Assembly (NCBI RefSeq): GCF_000353285.1
Contig: NZ_KB731324.1
Location: 2,250,577 to 2,314,576, forward strand
Origin: Leptolyngbya boryana PCC 6306
GTDB lineage: Bacteria; Cyanobacteriota; Cyanobacteriia; Leptolyngbyales; Leptolyngbyaceae
Length of the DNA stretch: 64,000 nucleotides
Direction of reading: 5' to 3'
Both the position numbers and the translations under genes were made by a program. Shown piece by piece: positions 53,762-62,106 of the stretch. The notes beneath the pieces were generated by a model. That model saw only the letters and a list, made by a program, of their open reading frames with translations, did no database searches and was not told where the DNA came from. Positions within the stretch are counted from its first letter, which is position 1. Every line of letters starts with the position of its first letter.

Positions 53762-55000
53762 ATGGAAAAACGATTCATTTGGGTTCGCTCTCTTACGATT
53801 GTTGGGTTGTCGATCGCGGCGGCGCTCCTGTTTCTTGCGGCTCCAGCACTGGCACTGACGGAAGAACAAAAGTTAATCAACGAGGTTTGGCGGATTATCG
53901 ATCGCGGATATGTCGATCCAACTTTTAATCATAAAAACTGGTGGGCGCTGAGAGAAAAATATCTCAAGCAATCTTTGCCGAATCGAGAGGCGACGTATGG
54001 AGTGATTAGCCAAATGTTGGCAGTGCTTGACGATCCGTTTACCCGATTGCTCAAGCCCGATCAGTATCGCAGTTTGCAAACGAGTACGTCAGGTGAATTG
54101 ACAGGCGTGGGTTTGCAGATCGCGCTGGATATGGAGACGAAGCGATTGAAGGTGATTTCGCCGATCAGCGGATCGCCTGCGGCAAAAGCGGGGATTTTGG
54201 CGGGAGATAGCATTCTTGAAATTGATGGCGTGACCACCGAAGGCTTGAGTCTCGATGAAGCGGCAGAGAAAATGCGCGGGACGATCGGAAGTCATGTGAT
54301 GCTGACAGTCAAGAGAGAAACCGAAGAACGCGAATTTGATTTGGTGCGCGCTCGTGTGGAATTAAATCCGGTTGTGGCTGAATTGCGATCGCAGCCGAAT
54401 GGATTGAAGGTTGGATATTTGCGGTTGAGCCAGTTTAATGCGAACGCAGCGATGGAACTGGGACATGCGATCGCGTCATTAGAGAAAAATGGAGCCGATC
54501 ACTATATTCTCGATTTGCGGAATAATCCAGGTGGATTGTTGAATGCTGGAATTGAGATTGCGCGATTATGGCTGGATGAAGGCGCGATCGTTTACACGGT
54601 CAATCGCCAAGGGACATTAGGAAGTTTTGAAGCGACTGGGAAAGCCTTGACGCATGATCCGCTTGTTGTTTTGGTCAATCAAGGTACGGCAAGTGCCAGC
54701 GAGATTTTAGCAGGAGCACTGCAAGATAACGCACGAGCAACGATTATCGGAGAGAAAACATTCGGCAAAGGGTTGATTCAATCGTTGTTTGATTTGTCAG
54801 ATGGATCGGGCTTAGCTGTCACCGTTGCCAAGTACGAAACGCCAAATCACACGGATATTAATCGGTTGGGGATTCAGCCCGATCGAGTTGTACCGATCGA
54901 CCAAACGTTTACGCTGGAGCAGATTGGAACAGAAGCGGATCGCCAATATCAAGCTGCGATCGCGGCGTTTTCGGATTCGCTCGTAGCTGGGGCGAAGTAG
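53762..55000 (+). CDS. ctpA: C-terminal processing peptidase CtpA (D1 processing)
   Basis: 412 residues. A signal peptide ends near ALA-LTEEQ (about residue 32). A PDZ domain (about 105-185, with GVGLQIALDMETKRLKVISPISGSPAAKAGILAGDSILEIDG) precedes the S41 peptidase domain. Catalytic Ser311 lies in QGTASASEILAGALQ and Lys336 in EKTFGKGLIQ. CtpA removes the D1 C-terminal extension so that the Mn cluster can assemble, in the lumen or periplasm. It is divergent from petBD and precedes the HD gene by 24 bases, with which it is probably co-transcribed. Confidence 0.96.
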   Translation: MEKRFIWVRSLTIVGLSIAAALLFLAAPALALTEEQKLINEVWRIIDRGYVDPTFNHKNWWALREKYLKQSLPNREATYGVISQMLAVLDDPFTRLLKPDQYRSLQTSTSGELTGVGLQIALDMETKRLKVISPISGSPAAKAGILAGDSILEIDGVTTEGLSLDEAAEKMRGTIGSHVMLTVKRETEEREFDLVRARVELNPVVAELRSQPNGLKVGYLRLSQFNANAAMELGHAIASLEKNGADHYILDLRNNPGGLLNAGIEIARLWLDEGAIVYTVNRQGTLGSFEATGKALTHDPLVVLVNQGTASASEILAGALQDNARATIIGEKTFGKGLIQSLFDLSDGSGLAVTVAKYETPNHTDINRLGIQPDRVVPIDQTFTLEQIGTEADRQYQAAIAAFSDSLVAGAK

Positions 55001-55024
55001 TGAGTGAATTAGTTTTCAATAGTC

Positions 55025-56287
55025 ATGGTTGAGCGCGTTTATCACGATCCGTTACATGGCGCGATCGCGCTCGATCAAAGCGATCCGACTGAGGCATTGT
55101 TGATTCAATTGATCGATACGCCTGCATTCCAACGATTGCGGCGGATTCGGCAGTTGGGTCCTGCCAGTTTGACGTTTCATGGCGCGGAAGGATCGCGGTT
55201 TACGCATTCTTTGGGCGTGTTAGCGGTCGCGAGACGGGCATTTGATCGGATTGCACGGGATTATCCGCAATTGCTTCCGCATCGCACGATCGTACTCTGT
55301 GCGGCATTGCTGCATGATATTGGACATGCGGCGTTTAGCCATACGGCAGAAGAGATTTTTGGCAGTGATCATGAGCTTTGGACGCGGCGGATTTTGCGGG
55401 AGTCAGAGCCAATTCGGCAATTGCTCGATCGGTTCTCGCCAGATTTGATTGATCAACTTGAAGCCGTTTTCTTGAAGAAATATCCATTGCCATTGGTTTG
55501 GCAGTTGGTTTCAAGTCAGTTAGATTGCGATCGCTTAGATTATTTGATGCGAGATAGTTACTTTACGGGCGCATCTTATGGACATATTGATCTCGATCGC
55601 ATTTTGATGGCGATGCGCTACGATCCGGTCACTCAGCAGTTAGTGGTTGCGAAAAAGGGAATGGCAGCGATCGAGCATTATTTGATCGTGCGCTATTTTA
55701 TGTATTCTCAGGTTTATAACCATCGTAAAAATATTGCTGCGACTTGGGTTTTACTCAAAACATTTCAGCAAGCTCGATATCAGTTGAAGCTTGGCAATCT
55801 AGAAGCCGATCAAAATGTTCGAGCTTGGCTGAATCAAGACGGTAATCAAATCGAATTAGACCAGTATTTAGCCGGAGATGATGGAGCTTTTCTCTATCAT
55901 TTTCAGCAGTGGCGATCGCATAGTGATCCTGTTTTGGCGGATTTATCCCGGCGATTTCTCGATCGAGATTTGCTGAAATCTTTGGATATTTCCCAATTAG
56001 AAGAAAGCGATCGAGATTTACTGCTAGAAAAGGCTCGATATTGGACAACGCAAGCGGGATTTGATTCATCGACTTACTGCGGATTGAGAATCGCAGTGAG
56101 TCGAGGGTATACGTTATACGATCGTGGCATTCATATTCAAACAACAACCGGACTGCGAGAAATTGGAGAGCTTTCTGCTTTGGTACAAACGTTGACACAG
56201 CCAATTCAGAAAGTGTGGCTAATCTATTTGCGCGAGATTGATGACAAGATTAAAAGCTTTGTGGATAAAGCAGGCGAATTGCTGTGA
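55025..56287 (+). CDS. HD-domain phosphohydrolase (SAMHD1/dGTPase-like)
   Basis: 420 residues. The N-terminus YHDPLHGAIALDQSDP and RFTHSLGVLAVARRAF lead to the HD motif ALLHDIGHAAFSHTAEEIF (about 91-109), followed by LDCDRLDYLMRDSYFTGASYG, the later Asp and metal ligands. This is the SAMHD1-like/dNTP triphosphohydrolase group. Some members hydrolyse dNTPs, others act on different nucleotides; this one's substrate is unknown. It is 24 bases after ctpA. Element C begins 53 bases beyond its stop. Confidence 0.92.
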   Translation: MVERVYHDPLHGAIALDQSDPTEALLIQLIDTPAFQRLRRIRQLGPASLTFHGAEGSRFTHSLGVLAVARRAFDRIARDYPQLLPHRTIVLCAALLHDIGHAAFSHTAEEIFGSDHELWTRRILRESEPIRQLLDRFSPDLIDQLEAVFLKKYPLPLVWQLVSSQLDCDRLDYLMRDSYFTGASYGHIDLDRILMAMRYDPVTQQLVVAKKGMAAIEHYLIVRYFMYSQVYNHRKNIAATWVLLKTFQQARYQLKLGNLEADQNVRAWLNQDGNQIELDQYLAGDDGAFLYHFQQWRSHSDPVLADLSRRFLDRDLLKSLDISQLEESDRDLLLEKARYWTTQAGFDSSTYCGLRIAVSRGYTLYDRGIHIQTTTGLREIGELSALVQTLTQPIQKVWLIYLREIDDKIKSFVDKAGELL

Positions 56288-56339
56288 AATTTGAGGATAA
56301 CGCTTTGGATAGAGAGATCGACTGTTGAGAGATGTTCTA

Positions 56340-56541
56340 AGAGGATGCAAAAGACTCTTCGCTCACGTTTCCATCCCGCCCCGGAATGAATTCGGGACTA
56401 GTGGTGCGAAGTCCGCTCTGGGACTAACAGCCAATGAAAACACCTTCTTCAGTGGGTTTCAACCCACTTCGCACGGTTAGCCCTGGAATTCATTCCGGGG
56501 CGGGTGAATGCGTCTCAACGATTACTGTTCAAACATCCTCT
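56340..56541. repeat. Inverted-repeat element, copy C (most complete)
   Basis: AGAGGATG (56340-56347) and CATCCTCT (56534-56541) flank a 202-base element. The outer arms contain ACTCTTCGCTCACG and GAATGCGTCTCAACG. The core hairpin is CCCGCCCCGGAATGAATTC paired with GGAATTCATTCCGGGGCGGG, and within it lie GTGCGAAGTCC/TTCGCAC and GGGTTTCAACCC small stems. The right end overlaps the first two bases of the complement of the response regulator stop codon (56540-56542). Flanking TA steps at both ends fit a TA target, but this is not proved. Confidence 0.88.
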
Positions 56542-57187
56542 AAACGACCAAATGATGTTCCATCGCAAATCGAACGAGTTCTGCTCGATTACTCGTTTCA
56601 GTTTTTCTCAGCAAACTACTGACATGCTTCTCAACAGTTCGCGCACTCAGATGTAAATGATTGCCGATTTGAATATTCGATAGCCCATCACTCAAGAGCG
56701 CTAAAACCTGTTTCTCACGATCGGTTAAAGCAATATCGATATCTGCGATCGGTTTTTCTCCAATCTCACCCGAAGCTTCAAAGCCTTGCCGCGATCGCCA
56801 TTCTGTTTCGATCATCTGAGTGCGATCGAGTAAATTTCGCACGACCGCACCTAATTCAGACAATTCAAACGGTTTGGCAAGATAAACATCACAGCCAAGC
56901 TGATACCCTTTCACTCGCTCCGTTGTCTCAGTCCGTCCTGTGAGGAACACGATCGGCAAAAGCCGCAAAGCGGGACGGCGACGGACGTGGCGAACTAACT
57001 CGTAGCCATCAATTAAAGGCATCGAAACATCGGTCACGATGAGATGGGGTTGATGCGTGTCAAGCAGTGCGATCGCATCAGCCCCATTCTCAGCCGAGAC
57101 CACGGAATAACCAGAACATTCAAGGTAGTCGCTGATCGAGAGTCGAGTTCCGACATCATCCTCAGCAACGAGGATCGTCAGGGGCAT
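56540..57187 (-). CDS. LuxR-type response regulator (Ycf29-like)
   Basis: 215 residues from ATG 57187 (MPLTILVAEDDVGTRLSISDYL). The receiver has the acidic ED pair, the phosphorylated Asp in LIVTDVSMPLIDGYE, Thr in VFLTGRTE and Lys in VYLAKPFEL. The output domain is a LuxR/FixJ helix-turn-helix (LTDREKQVLALLSDGLSNIQIGNHLHLSARTVEKHVSSLLRKT). It looks like Ycf29, a plastid/cyanobacterial response regulator of unknown targets. No histidine kinase is adjacent. Its TAG stop lies in the end of repeat element C. Confidence 0.92.
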   Translation of the reverse strand: MPLTILVAEDDVGTRLSISDYLECSGYSVVSAENGADAIALLDTHQPHLIVTDVSMPLIDGYELVRHVRRRPALRLLPIVFLTGRTETTERVKGYQLGCDVYLAKPFELSELGAVVRNLLDRTQMIETEWRSRQGFEASGEIGEKPIADIDIALTDREKQVLALLSDGLSNIQIGNHLHLSARTVEKHVSSLLRKTETSNRAELVRFAMEHHLVV

Positions 57188-57253
57188 GAAACACAGGTTA
57201 GCAAGAACTCCAGATGCCGGAAATTGCGGCATATCGGATATTAAAGCGATTTA

Positions 57254-57691
57254 TTATGCGGCACTAGGACGCAAAAATTCTTGGAGTTGGTGAGCAATAT
57301 CTATATCGTAGGGGATTGGTCGGCGCATTGGACGATAATCTTGCTCGATCGCGGGTCGGTGACGCAGCACAGCATTCACTAAAACACAGGGCGAATCACT
57401 CAAGTTAATGGCTCCATGTGGCACTCCTGGCGGAATCTTGACCACTTGCGGGTAAGACTCACTTAATGGAATGTATTCATACTTACGATTTTGTAACACA
57501 ACCAGGATAAAACTTCCCCGTACTACCAGCAATTGGTCGGTTTGAGTCCGGTGAACGAAAAGGTCATCGATCGTATTGGCGGGGACATTCACCAACATGG
57601 TTTCATGACTCGATTGCGGCGTGTAGAATTCTGCCATTCCGCCTTTAATCGATTGCAATTGAATGATCTCAATTTGCGTTGTGATACCCAT
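57254..57691 (-). CDS. Cupin/RmlC-like sugar-epimerase-fold protein
   Basis: 145 residues: MLVNVPANTIDDLFVHRTQTDQLLVVRGSFILVVLQNRKYEYIPLSESYPQVVKIPPGVPHGAINLSDSPCVLVNAV. The RTQTDQLLVVRGSF and PPGVPHGAIN motifs are cupin/RmlC type (dTDP-4-dehydrorhamnose 3,5-epimerase fold). A catalytic His/Asp pair cannot be confirmed, so enzyme activity is open. It lies 66 bases upstream of the response regulator on the same strand and may share a transcript. Confidence 0.8.
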   Translation of the reverse strand: MGITTQIEIIQLQSIKGGMAEFYTPQSSHETMLVNVPANTIDDLFVHRTQTDQLLVVRGSFILVVLQNRKYEYIPLSESYPQVVKIPPGVPHGAINLSDSPCVLVNAVLRHRPAIEQDYRPMRRPIPYDIDIAHQLQEFLRPSAA

Positions 57692-57917
57692 ACGAATCTC
57701 CTAGTGACGATCGCATTTTTTCTAATCTAATCGCTGCTCTGGGAAGCGGCTGTGCTTATTATTACAAAAGATAATAAATACTTCTAAAGTGTGACACTTT
57801 ATGGTAAGCATCCCATTTTTACGTTTTTTGAACTTGCCTCTTGACTTCTGATGAATCGTACATTAATACTATTTATAGTACTTGCGTACTAAAGATTCAT
57901 ATGCCTTAGGAGCCGCG

Positions 57918-58763
57918 ATGACAGAACTTAAAACAGAAAGTCAGTCTACTCGGATCGTTCAGACCCAACCGACTGCAAGACGACAATCTAAGAAATCAGC
58001 GATCGCGGCTGGCAAAGAATCCCCGTCTGAAGCGCCTGCTGAGTCTAACACTGAAGATATTGCGAAAAAAACTTCGCGCACCACGAAAACTAAAAAAACA
58101 ACTCAAACCCGTCAAGCGGCAAGTAAGTCTACCAATCAATCCGCTTCTACCCGCGTGAAATTAACTTGGGAGCCGTCTCCTTCGATCGAAGCAAGCTTGC
58201 AACAATTCAATGAGCAATTAAATGCGACTTGGATGGCGATCGACGAACTCAAAGCTACCGTCGAACAGATGCAAATTCAAACGGCAAGACCCGCAAGCGT
58301 CCAACTGCCTTTAGAACCACCTAAGGCACAGATGAGCGATGTTGCACCTCACCAACCTGCACAATCTGTTCCAGTCCCGCGAACACGGGCACGTGTACCA
58401 GAGACAGCGCCGCAGTCTGCGATCCCACCCTTTCGCCCGACTTCTGGTTTTCCGACTTCGGTGCGAGTCCGTCGCCGCAAGCCGTTTGATCTGCTGATGC
58501 AGAGTGTCTTACGACTTCCGGTACAAAATTCTGGCATCGCGATCGATGCTGCCTTGTGGGTGATGGCTGCTGCCGGACTGAGAGTTGGCTTGAAATACGT
58601 CGTCATGGCATTTCCAGTGTTGGAACTTCCCGTGATGATTCTTGTGTTTGTGCCAGCATTGCTCGCTGCTTATGCTGCATTGTTTATTCCGAACGTCAAT
58701 CGAATCGGGGTCTATCGACTGTTGCTTTTAGCCTTAGGACTGTTCGTTGGAGGACGGCTATGA
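57918..58763 (+). CDS. First gene of the four-gene envelope operon, membrane protein
   Basis: 281 residues from ATG 57918 with TAGGAG upstream. The N-terminal 80 residues are charged and rich in Lys, Thr and Ser (KKTSRTTKTKKTTQTRQAASKSTNQSAS). A short coiled coil (IEASLQQFNEQLNATWMAIDELKATVEQMQIQ) and a Pro-rich linker follow. Two or three C-terminal helices (AIDAALWVMAAAGLRVG, ELPVMILVFVPALLAAYAALF, VYRLLLLALGLFVGG) complete it. The stop overlaps the next start by ATGA. Longer starts are not needed. I do not recognise a family; the arrangement suggests an anchor or scaffold on the inner membrane. Confidence 0.8.
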   Translation: MTELKTESQSTRIVQTQPTARRQSKKSAIAAGKESPSEAPAESNTEDIAKKTSRTTKTKKTTQTRQAASKSTNQSASTRVKLTWEPSPSIEASLQQFNEQLNATWMAIDELKATVEQMQIQTARPASVQLPLEPPKAQMSDVAPHQPAQSVPVPRTRARVPETAPQSAIPPFRPTSGFPTSVRVRRRKPFDLLMQSVLRLPVQNSGIAIDAALWVMAAAGLRVGLKYVVMAFPVLELPVMILVFVPALLAAYAALFIPNVNRIGVYRLLLLALGLFVGGRL

Positions 58764-59155
58764 TTGATAAACTCAACTCGAATCAATTTTTAGCAAGCAT
58801 CGCTGGTGTTCTCGCCATTGGGATTTTCATTCAAGCGATGGGCTTACCGTCTTTTGGAAGTAAAGAGGCGACTTTAGAGTGTCAGGGAACAGTGCGATCG
58901 GACTCTGCACTTGCGAAAGACAAAATCGCGAATCTGATTCAATTCAAAACAGGAGACACAAAAGACTCAGTTCGCAAGGTGCTTAAAGAGCCGTACTGTG
59001 TTCTGCCGAAAATTGCCATTCGCAGCGGGATGCAGACTGAGCGGGAAGCGTATCGGGTCGCATCCGATGCCCTAGAAAAATCAACTTCTCAAACGTTTAT
59101 TGTGGTTTCCTATGAAGGTGATCAATATCTGGGGTATAAGTTCTGGATTCGTTAA
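58760..59155 (+). CDS. Second gene of the operon, membrane-anchored protein
   Basis: 131 residues from ATG 58760 (MIDKLNSNQFLASIAGVLAIGIFIQA), a single N-terminal helix followed by an extracytoplasmic domain: KEATLECQGTVRSDSALAKDKIANLIQFKTGDTKDSVRKVLKEPYCVLPKIAIRSGMQTEREAYRVASD... and YEGDQYLGYKFWIR. Two Cys could form a disulphide. The ATG overlaps the previous stop (58760-58763). The next gene starts 44 bases before this one ends. Not recognised as a known family. Confidence 0.82.
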   Translation: MIDKLNSNQFLASIAGVLAIGIFIQAMGLPSFGSKEATLECQGTVRSDSALAKDKIANLIQFKTGDTKDSVRKVLKEPYCVLPKIAIRSGMQTEREAYRVASDALEKSTSQTFIVVSYEGDQYLGYKFWIR

Positions 59156-59594
59156 GCTCGGAACTATTTTTTTGTTGCTGCTGCTGATTTCGGGTTGTAC
59201 TTCTTCTCAACAGCCAAACCATAGCATTTCAGAACCGAAGTTGTACCAAAGTTGGCAACTGAAGCTCGGAGATCAAATTGCTGGATCAACTGTGATAGGA
59301 GGATTAGGAGATATTTCGATCGCATTAAACGGTAAGTCTGTCTACGCTCCATCGACAGGCAATGTTTATTTAGGTCAGCGAGGCTGTGTGTACTTTGCAG
59401 GGACAGATACTCCAGCCTATTTGTTTCGGCTCTGTGGATTAAAGTCTCCGAAGCTCGGAGCATTGAAAGCTGGAGACGCGATCGCGACTGGAGACATCTT
59501 GCAATTTGCAACGTTACTCAAGCAATCCGACGGAACTTGGGCACTCGTCGAGCCTGATAAAAGCCTATTGGAACGAACCCTGAAGCCACGATGA
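59112..59594 (+). CDS. Third gene of the operon, lipoprotein
   Basis: 160 residues from ATG 59112 (MKVINIWGISSGFVKLGTIFLLLLLISGCTSS), with lipobox LISGC about residue 29. The mature domain has DQIAGSTVIGGLGDISIALNGKSVYAPSTGNVYLGQRGCVYFAGTDTPAYLFRLCGLKSPKLGALKAGDAIATGDILQFA, two further Cys, and a charged tail. The start lies 44 bases inside the preceding gene. Function unknown; an outer- or inner-membrane lipoprotein that could couple the others is a guess. It ends four bases into the next gene. Confidence 0.8.
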   Translation: MKVINIWGISSGFVKLGTIFLLLLLISGCTSSQQPNHSISEPKLYQSWQLKLGDQIAGSTVIGGLGDISIALNGKSVYAPSTGNVYLGQRGCVYFAGTDTPAYLFRLCGLKSPKLGALKAGDAIATGDILQFATLLKQSDGTWALVEPDKSLLERTLKPR

Positions 59595-60484
59595 AGAAAA
59601 TTGTTTCCCTGATGATAAGCGTGATTGTTCTCACCTTAAGTGGAGTACGATCGACGCAAGCTCAAGTACTGGAATTCACCCCAAACCTACCCAAATCTGA
59701 AGTAAAAAAATCTCCAAAGATTCAAGAAAGTACCCCGTCTGAGATTCAAGAGAGTCCCTCTTCTAAGACTCAAGCAAGTTCGCCTGCAATTCTCACTCCT
59801 CTCAAACCATCGAGTCCACCACAACCCCAACCGAAACCCCAAAACATTGATACTTCAACCGATGACACTCGCTTAGTTGCCGTTGCACCGGATGAACTCT
59901 TTGCAGGAGGATCGGATTCGCTCGTTGCAAGAGCAGTCGGAAGTGCTGAAGGAACTCGCACACCAGAAGGAGGAAAGACTTGGGCGTACTATGGACATGT
60001 TGATCCAGGTAATGGGGCTTGGAATATGGGAAGCTTTTCTTATCAGCATGGTGCTAGCTCTCCAGATGATGCCGATCGCCGACAGCTTGATCGCTTATGG
60101 CGGCAGTATCAGGTGATTCAAGAATCTGCGATCGCGGCTGGATTGCGATTAGGGTTAGAAGAACAACTCAATGGCATTGATTTAGCAAACCAAGCACCAC
60201 TTGCAGCTTTGGATGAAGGAGGTTATGTCGATCGATTACGGCAAGCTTATGAGCGAGGTTTTCGCGGTTCTGAGGCAGTGTTGCAGGCTCGAACTTACTC
60301 TTACCTCAATCCTCGCACCAATCGATGGGAGGCTCCTGGATTGGGCAATACGCTAGAAGGGATTAGTCGAGATCAGGCGCGGCGGCAAGGAGCGATCGCA
60401 GAAGCAATGAGCTATCATCAGCAGAGCCAGGTTGCGCGATCGCGGACATCGGATGATGAGCGGGTTAGTGCGGTTCCGAAGTGA
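59591..60484 (+). CDS. Fourth gene of the operon, secreted protein
   Basis: 297 residues with a signal peptide (MKKIVSLMISVIVLTLSGVRSTQA) and a Ser/Pro-rich region to about residue 100. The conserved globular part has ARAVGSAEGTRTPEGGKTWAYYGHVDPGNGAWNMGSFSYQHGASSPDDADRRQLDRLWRQYQVIQ. The SAEGTR and YYGHVDPGNG segments recur in cyanobacterial secreted proteins as I recall them, but I cannot assign an enzyme. The start overlaps the previous stop (59591-59594). A tandem G-rich repeat follows the gene. Confidence 0.82.
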   Translation: MKKIVSLMISVIVLTLSGVRSTQAQVLEFTPNLPKSEVKKSPKIQESTPSEIQESPSSKTQASSPAILTPLKPSSPPQPQPKPQNIDTSTDDTRLVAVAPDELFAGGSDSLVARAVGSAEGTRTPEGGKTWAYYGHVDPGNGAWNMGSFSYQHGASSPDDADRRQLDRLWRQYQVIQESAIAAGLRLGLEEQLNGIDLANQAPLAALDEGGYVDRLRQAYERGFRGSEAVLQARTYSYLNPRTNRWEAPGLGNTLEGISRDQARRQGAIAEAMSYHQQSQVARSRTSDDERVSAVPK

Positions 60485-60511
60485 GAGTTTGTCTAGTCGT
60501 CGAGCATTTTG

Positions 60512-60544
60512 TGGAGTAGGGAGTAGGGAGTGGGGAGTGGGGAG
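60512..60544. repeat. Short tandem G-rich repeat
   Basis: A seven-base unit of the form GGGAGTA/GGGGAGTG repeats about four times (GTGGAGTAGGGAGTAGGGAG and on). Such short tandem repeats are common in cyanobacterial genomes. It is intergenic, between the operon end and the glycosyltransferase. Confidence 0.75.
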
Positions 60545-60652
60545 CAACAACCATGATTTTAGATCTTCTACCTATCCCCCTATCAGATTAATTGTAGTGA
60601 ACTACTAGGTCGAGACAAAATACATCGCATCTCGACCGGAAGTTTAACGATT

Positions 60653-61735
60653 CTACGATCGCAAATAATCAACAACCGCTTGAGCGATCGTAAGATTCCC
60701 ATCTTTCGGCAATTTTTCAGATTTGCGTGGCGGATTCATTGGTTGACGAATGTTGCTCCAATCTCCGTTAAAAAATTCATCGAGTGACCAGATTTGATGT
60801 TCAGCGTAGTCTTGAATGCCTTCTAGTAAAATCGGAGATTCTGCAAAGCCTTCACGAGTCACAGTCATCACCGGAATTTCATAACGGCAGGCTTCAGAGA
60901 AAGTACTATATCCAGGCTTTGACAGTAAGCGACCGCAGATGGGCATTAAGTCGATCGGACGGTAAAATCGATCGTCTACTTTAATCAAATTGGGCAAGTC
61001 TGGAGCATTGTTATCAAAACAGAGAAACTGATAGTCAGACAGGTGAGTGAGATTCTCGTACGGAACTCGATCAAGTCCTAGTCCACCAAACGTTACTAGG
61101 ATGATTTTTTCTTTTGGAGTATCCGTGAGGTTGAACTTTGCTAAAACTTCTGCTGCCTCGAATCTTGGAGCAACGCCAGTTAGACCGACATCTGTGACAG
61201 TTGGAAACGCTTGCATCGATTCGTGAAATGGCATTCTGAATAAGCGATCGCACTGTGAAAAACAATCGCTGATCCAATCTGCCATTTCTAGAAACTCACC
61301 ACCCCAATCTCGATAGATAAAGTCCCACCCAAAGTTACTCATCATCCAACCTGGAACACCTGCTGCTTTGGCAATGGGAGCCGCTAAAGGTGGAATATCT
61401 CCAAGCACTAATCCGGCTTTGTTTTGCAAAATAAAATTCGCTTCTGATGCGATCGTTGCTTGTTGACGCGATCGAATTTCTCTTAATTTCTCTAGCGTTG
61501 CAGGCTTATCCATGATTAAACTGTCTTGCTGAATAATTCCCACGTCTAATGCTCTGGGGCGATGGATAAAATCGCCGGGAATGTAAGCTTCTAAGACCGA
61601 GCGTGGAGCCGTTGTCGCCAGGATTAAAACAATTTCGGGATCAAGGCGTTGAATTTCAGCCGCGATCGCTGCCGCGCGAGTTGCATGACCAAAGCCATGA
61701 TTCGTAATTGCAAGATAGAGAATGGGTTGGGCCAT
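60653..61735 (-). CDS. GT-B glycosyltransferase-like protein
   Basis: 360 residues. The N-terminus ILYLAITNHGFGHATRAAAIAAEIQRLDPE and the C-terminal VTFGGLGLDRVPYENL with DLMPICGRLLSKPGYSTFSEACRYEIPVMTVTREGFAESPILLEGI are those of the GT-B fold, as in MurG/UGT-like transferases. The HGFGHATR and KPGYSTFSEA segments would hold the donor nucleotide. Acceptor and sugar are unknown. No other cell-wall genes are adjacent. Confidence 0.88.
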   Translation of the reverse strand: MAQPILYLAITNHGFGHATRAAAIAAEIQRLDPEIVLILATTAPRSVLEAYIPGDFIHRPRALDVGIIQQDSLIMDKPATLEKLREIRSRQQATIASEANFILQNKAGLVLGDIPPLAAPIAKAAGVPGWMMSNFGWDFIYRDWGGEFLEMADWISDCFSQCDRLFRMPFHESMQAFPTVTDVGLTGVAPRFEAAEVLAKFNLTDTPKEKIILVTFGGLGLDRVPYENLTHLSDYQFLCFDNNAPDLPNLIKVDDRFYRPIDLMPICGRLLSKPGYSTFSEACRYEIPVMTVTREGFAESPILLEGIQDYAEHQIWSLDEFFNGDWSNIRQPMNPPRKSEKLPKDGNLTIAQAVVDYLRS

Positions 61736-61886
61736 AGGGAGTTTAGAGAAAGCAATCCGTAAACAAGCTTAAGCGATACCTATCAAAACGCAACAAGTTG
61801 TAGAATTTTACTCATTGAGCTTTTCAAGATTTTGTCTCAGGGCTTGTCTTAGTACCGAATTGATTGAGCGTGATGGTGCAAGTATA

Positions 61887-61994
61887 AGAGGATGTTTGAC
61901 AAAGTATCGTTCATCGCATTTACCCGCCCCGGAATGAATTCGGGGCGAGATTGAACAGAGCGAGGAAACTGTTGATACTTTCAAAACACCTTTT
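61887..61994. repeat. Inverted-repeat element, copy D (internally deleted)
   Basis: AGAGGATGTTTGACAAAGTATC at the left pairs with GATACTTTCAAAACACCTTT at the right. The middle has TACCCGCCCCGGAATGAATTCGGGGCGAG, that is, the outer hairpin stem has collapsed around the GGAATGAATTC centre. It is about 108 bases long, against 202-208 for B and C, so the central stems are lost. It lies in the 371-base gap between the glycosyltransferase start (61735) and the protease-TPR start (62107). Confidence 0.75.
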
Positions 61995-62106
61995 GAGAGA
62001 TGAAAAGACATCATCTCGAACCTTCATAACTTGCGCCAATCATTCGCTTATCTCCTACCCGGTTCAGATTTTCGCCTACAAAATTTTGCTCAAAGAGGGT
62101 TCCCAG

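Noticed and set aside
60512..60544. CRISPR-like array
   Set aside because: The unit is seven bases with no spacers; it is a short tandem repeat.
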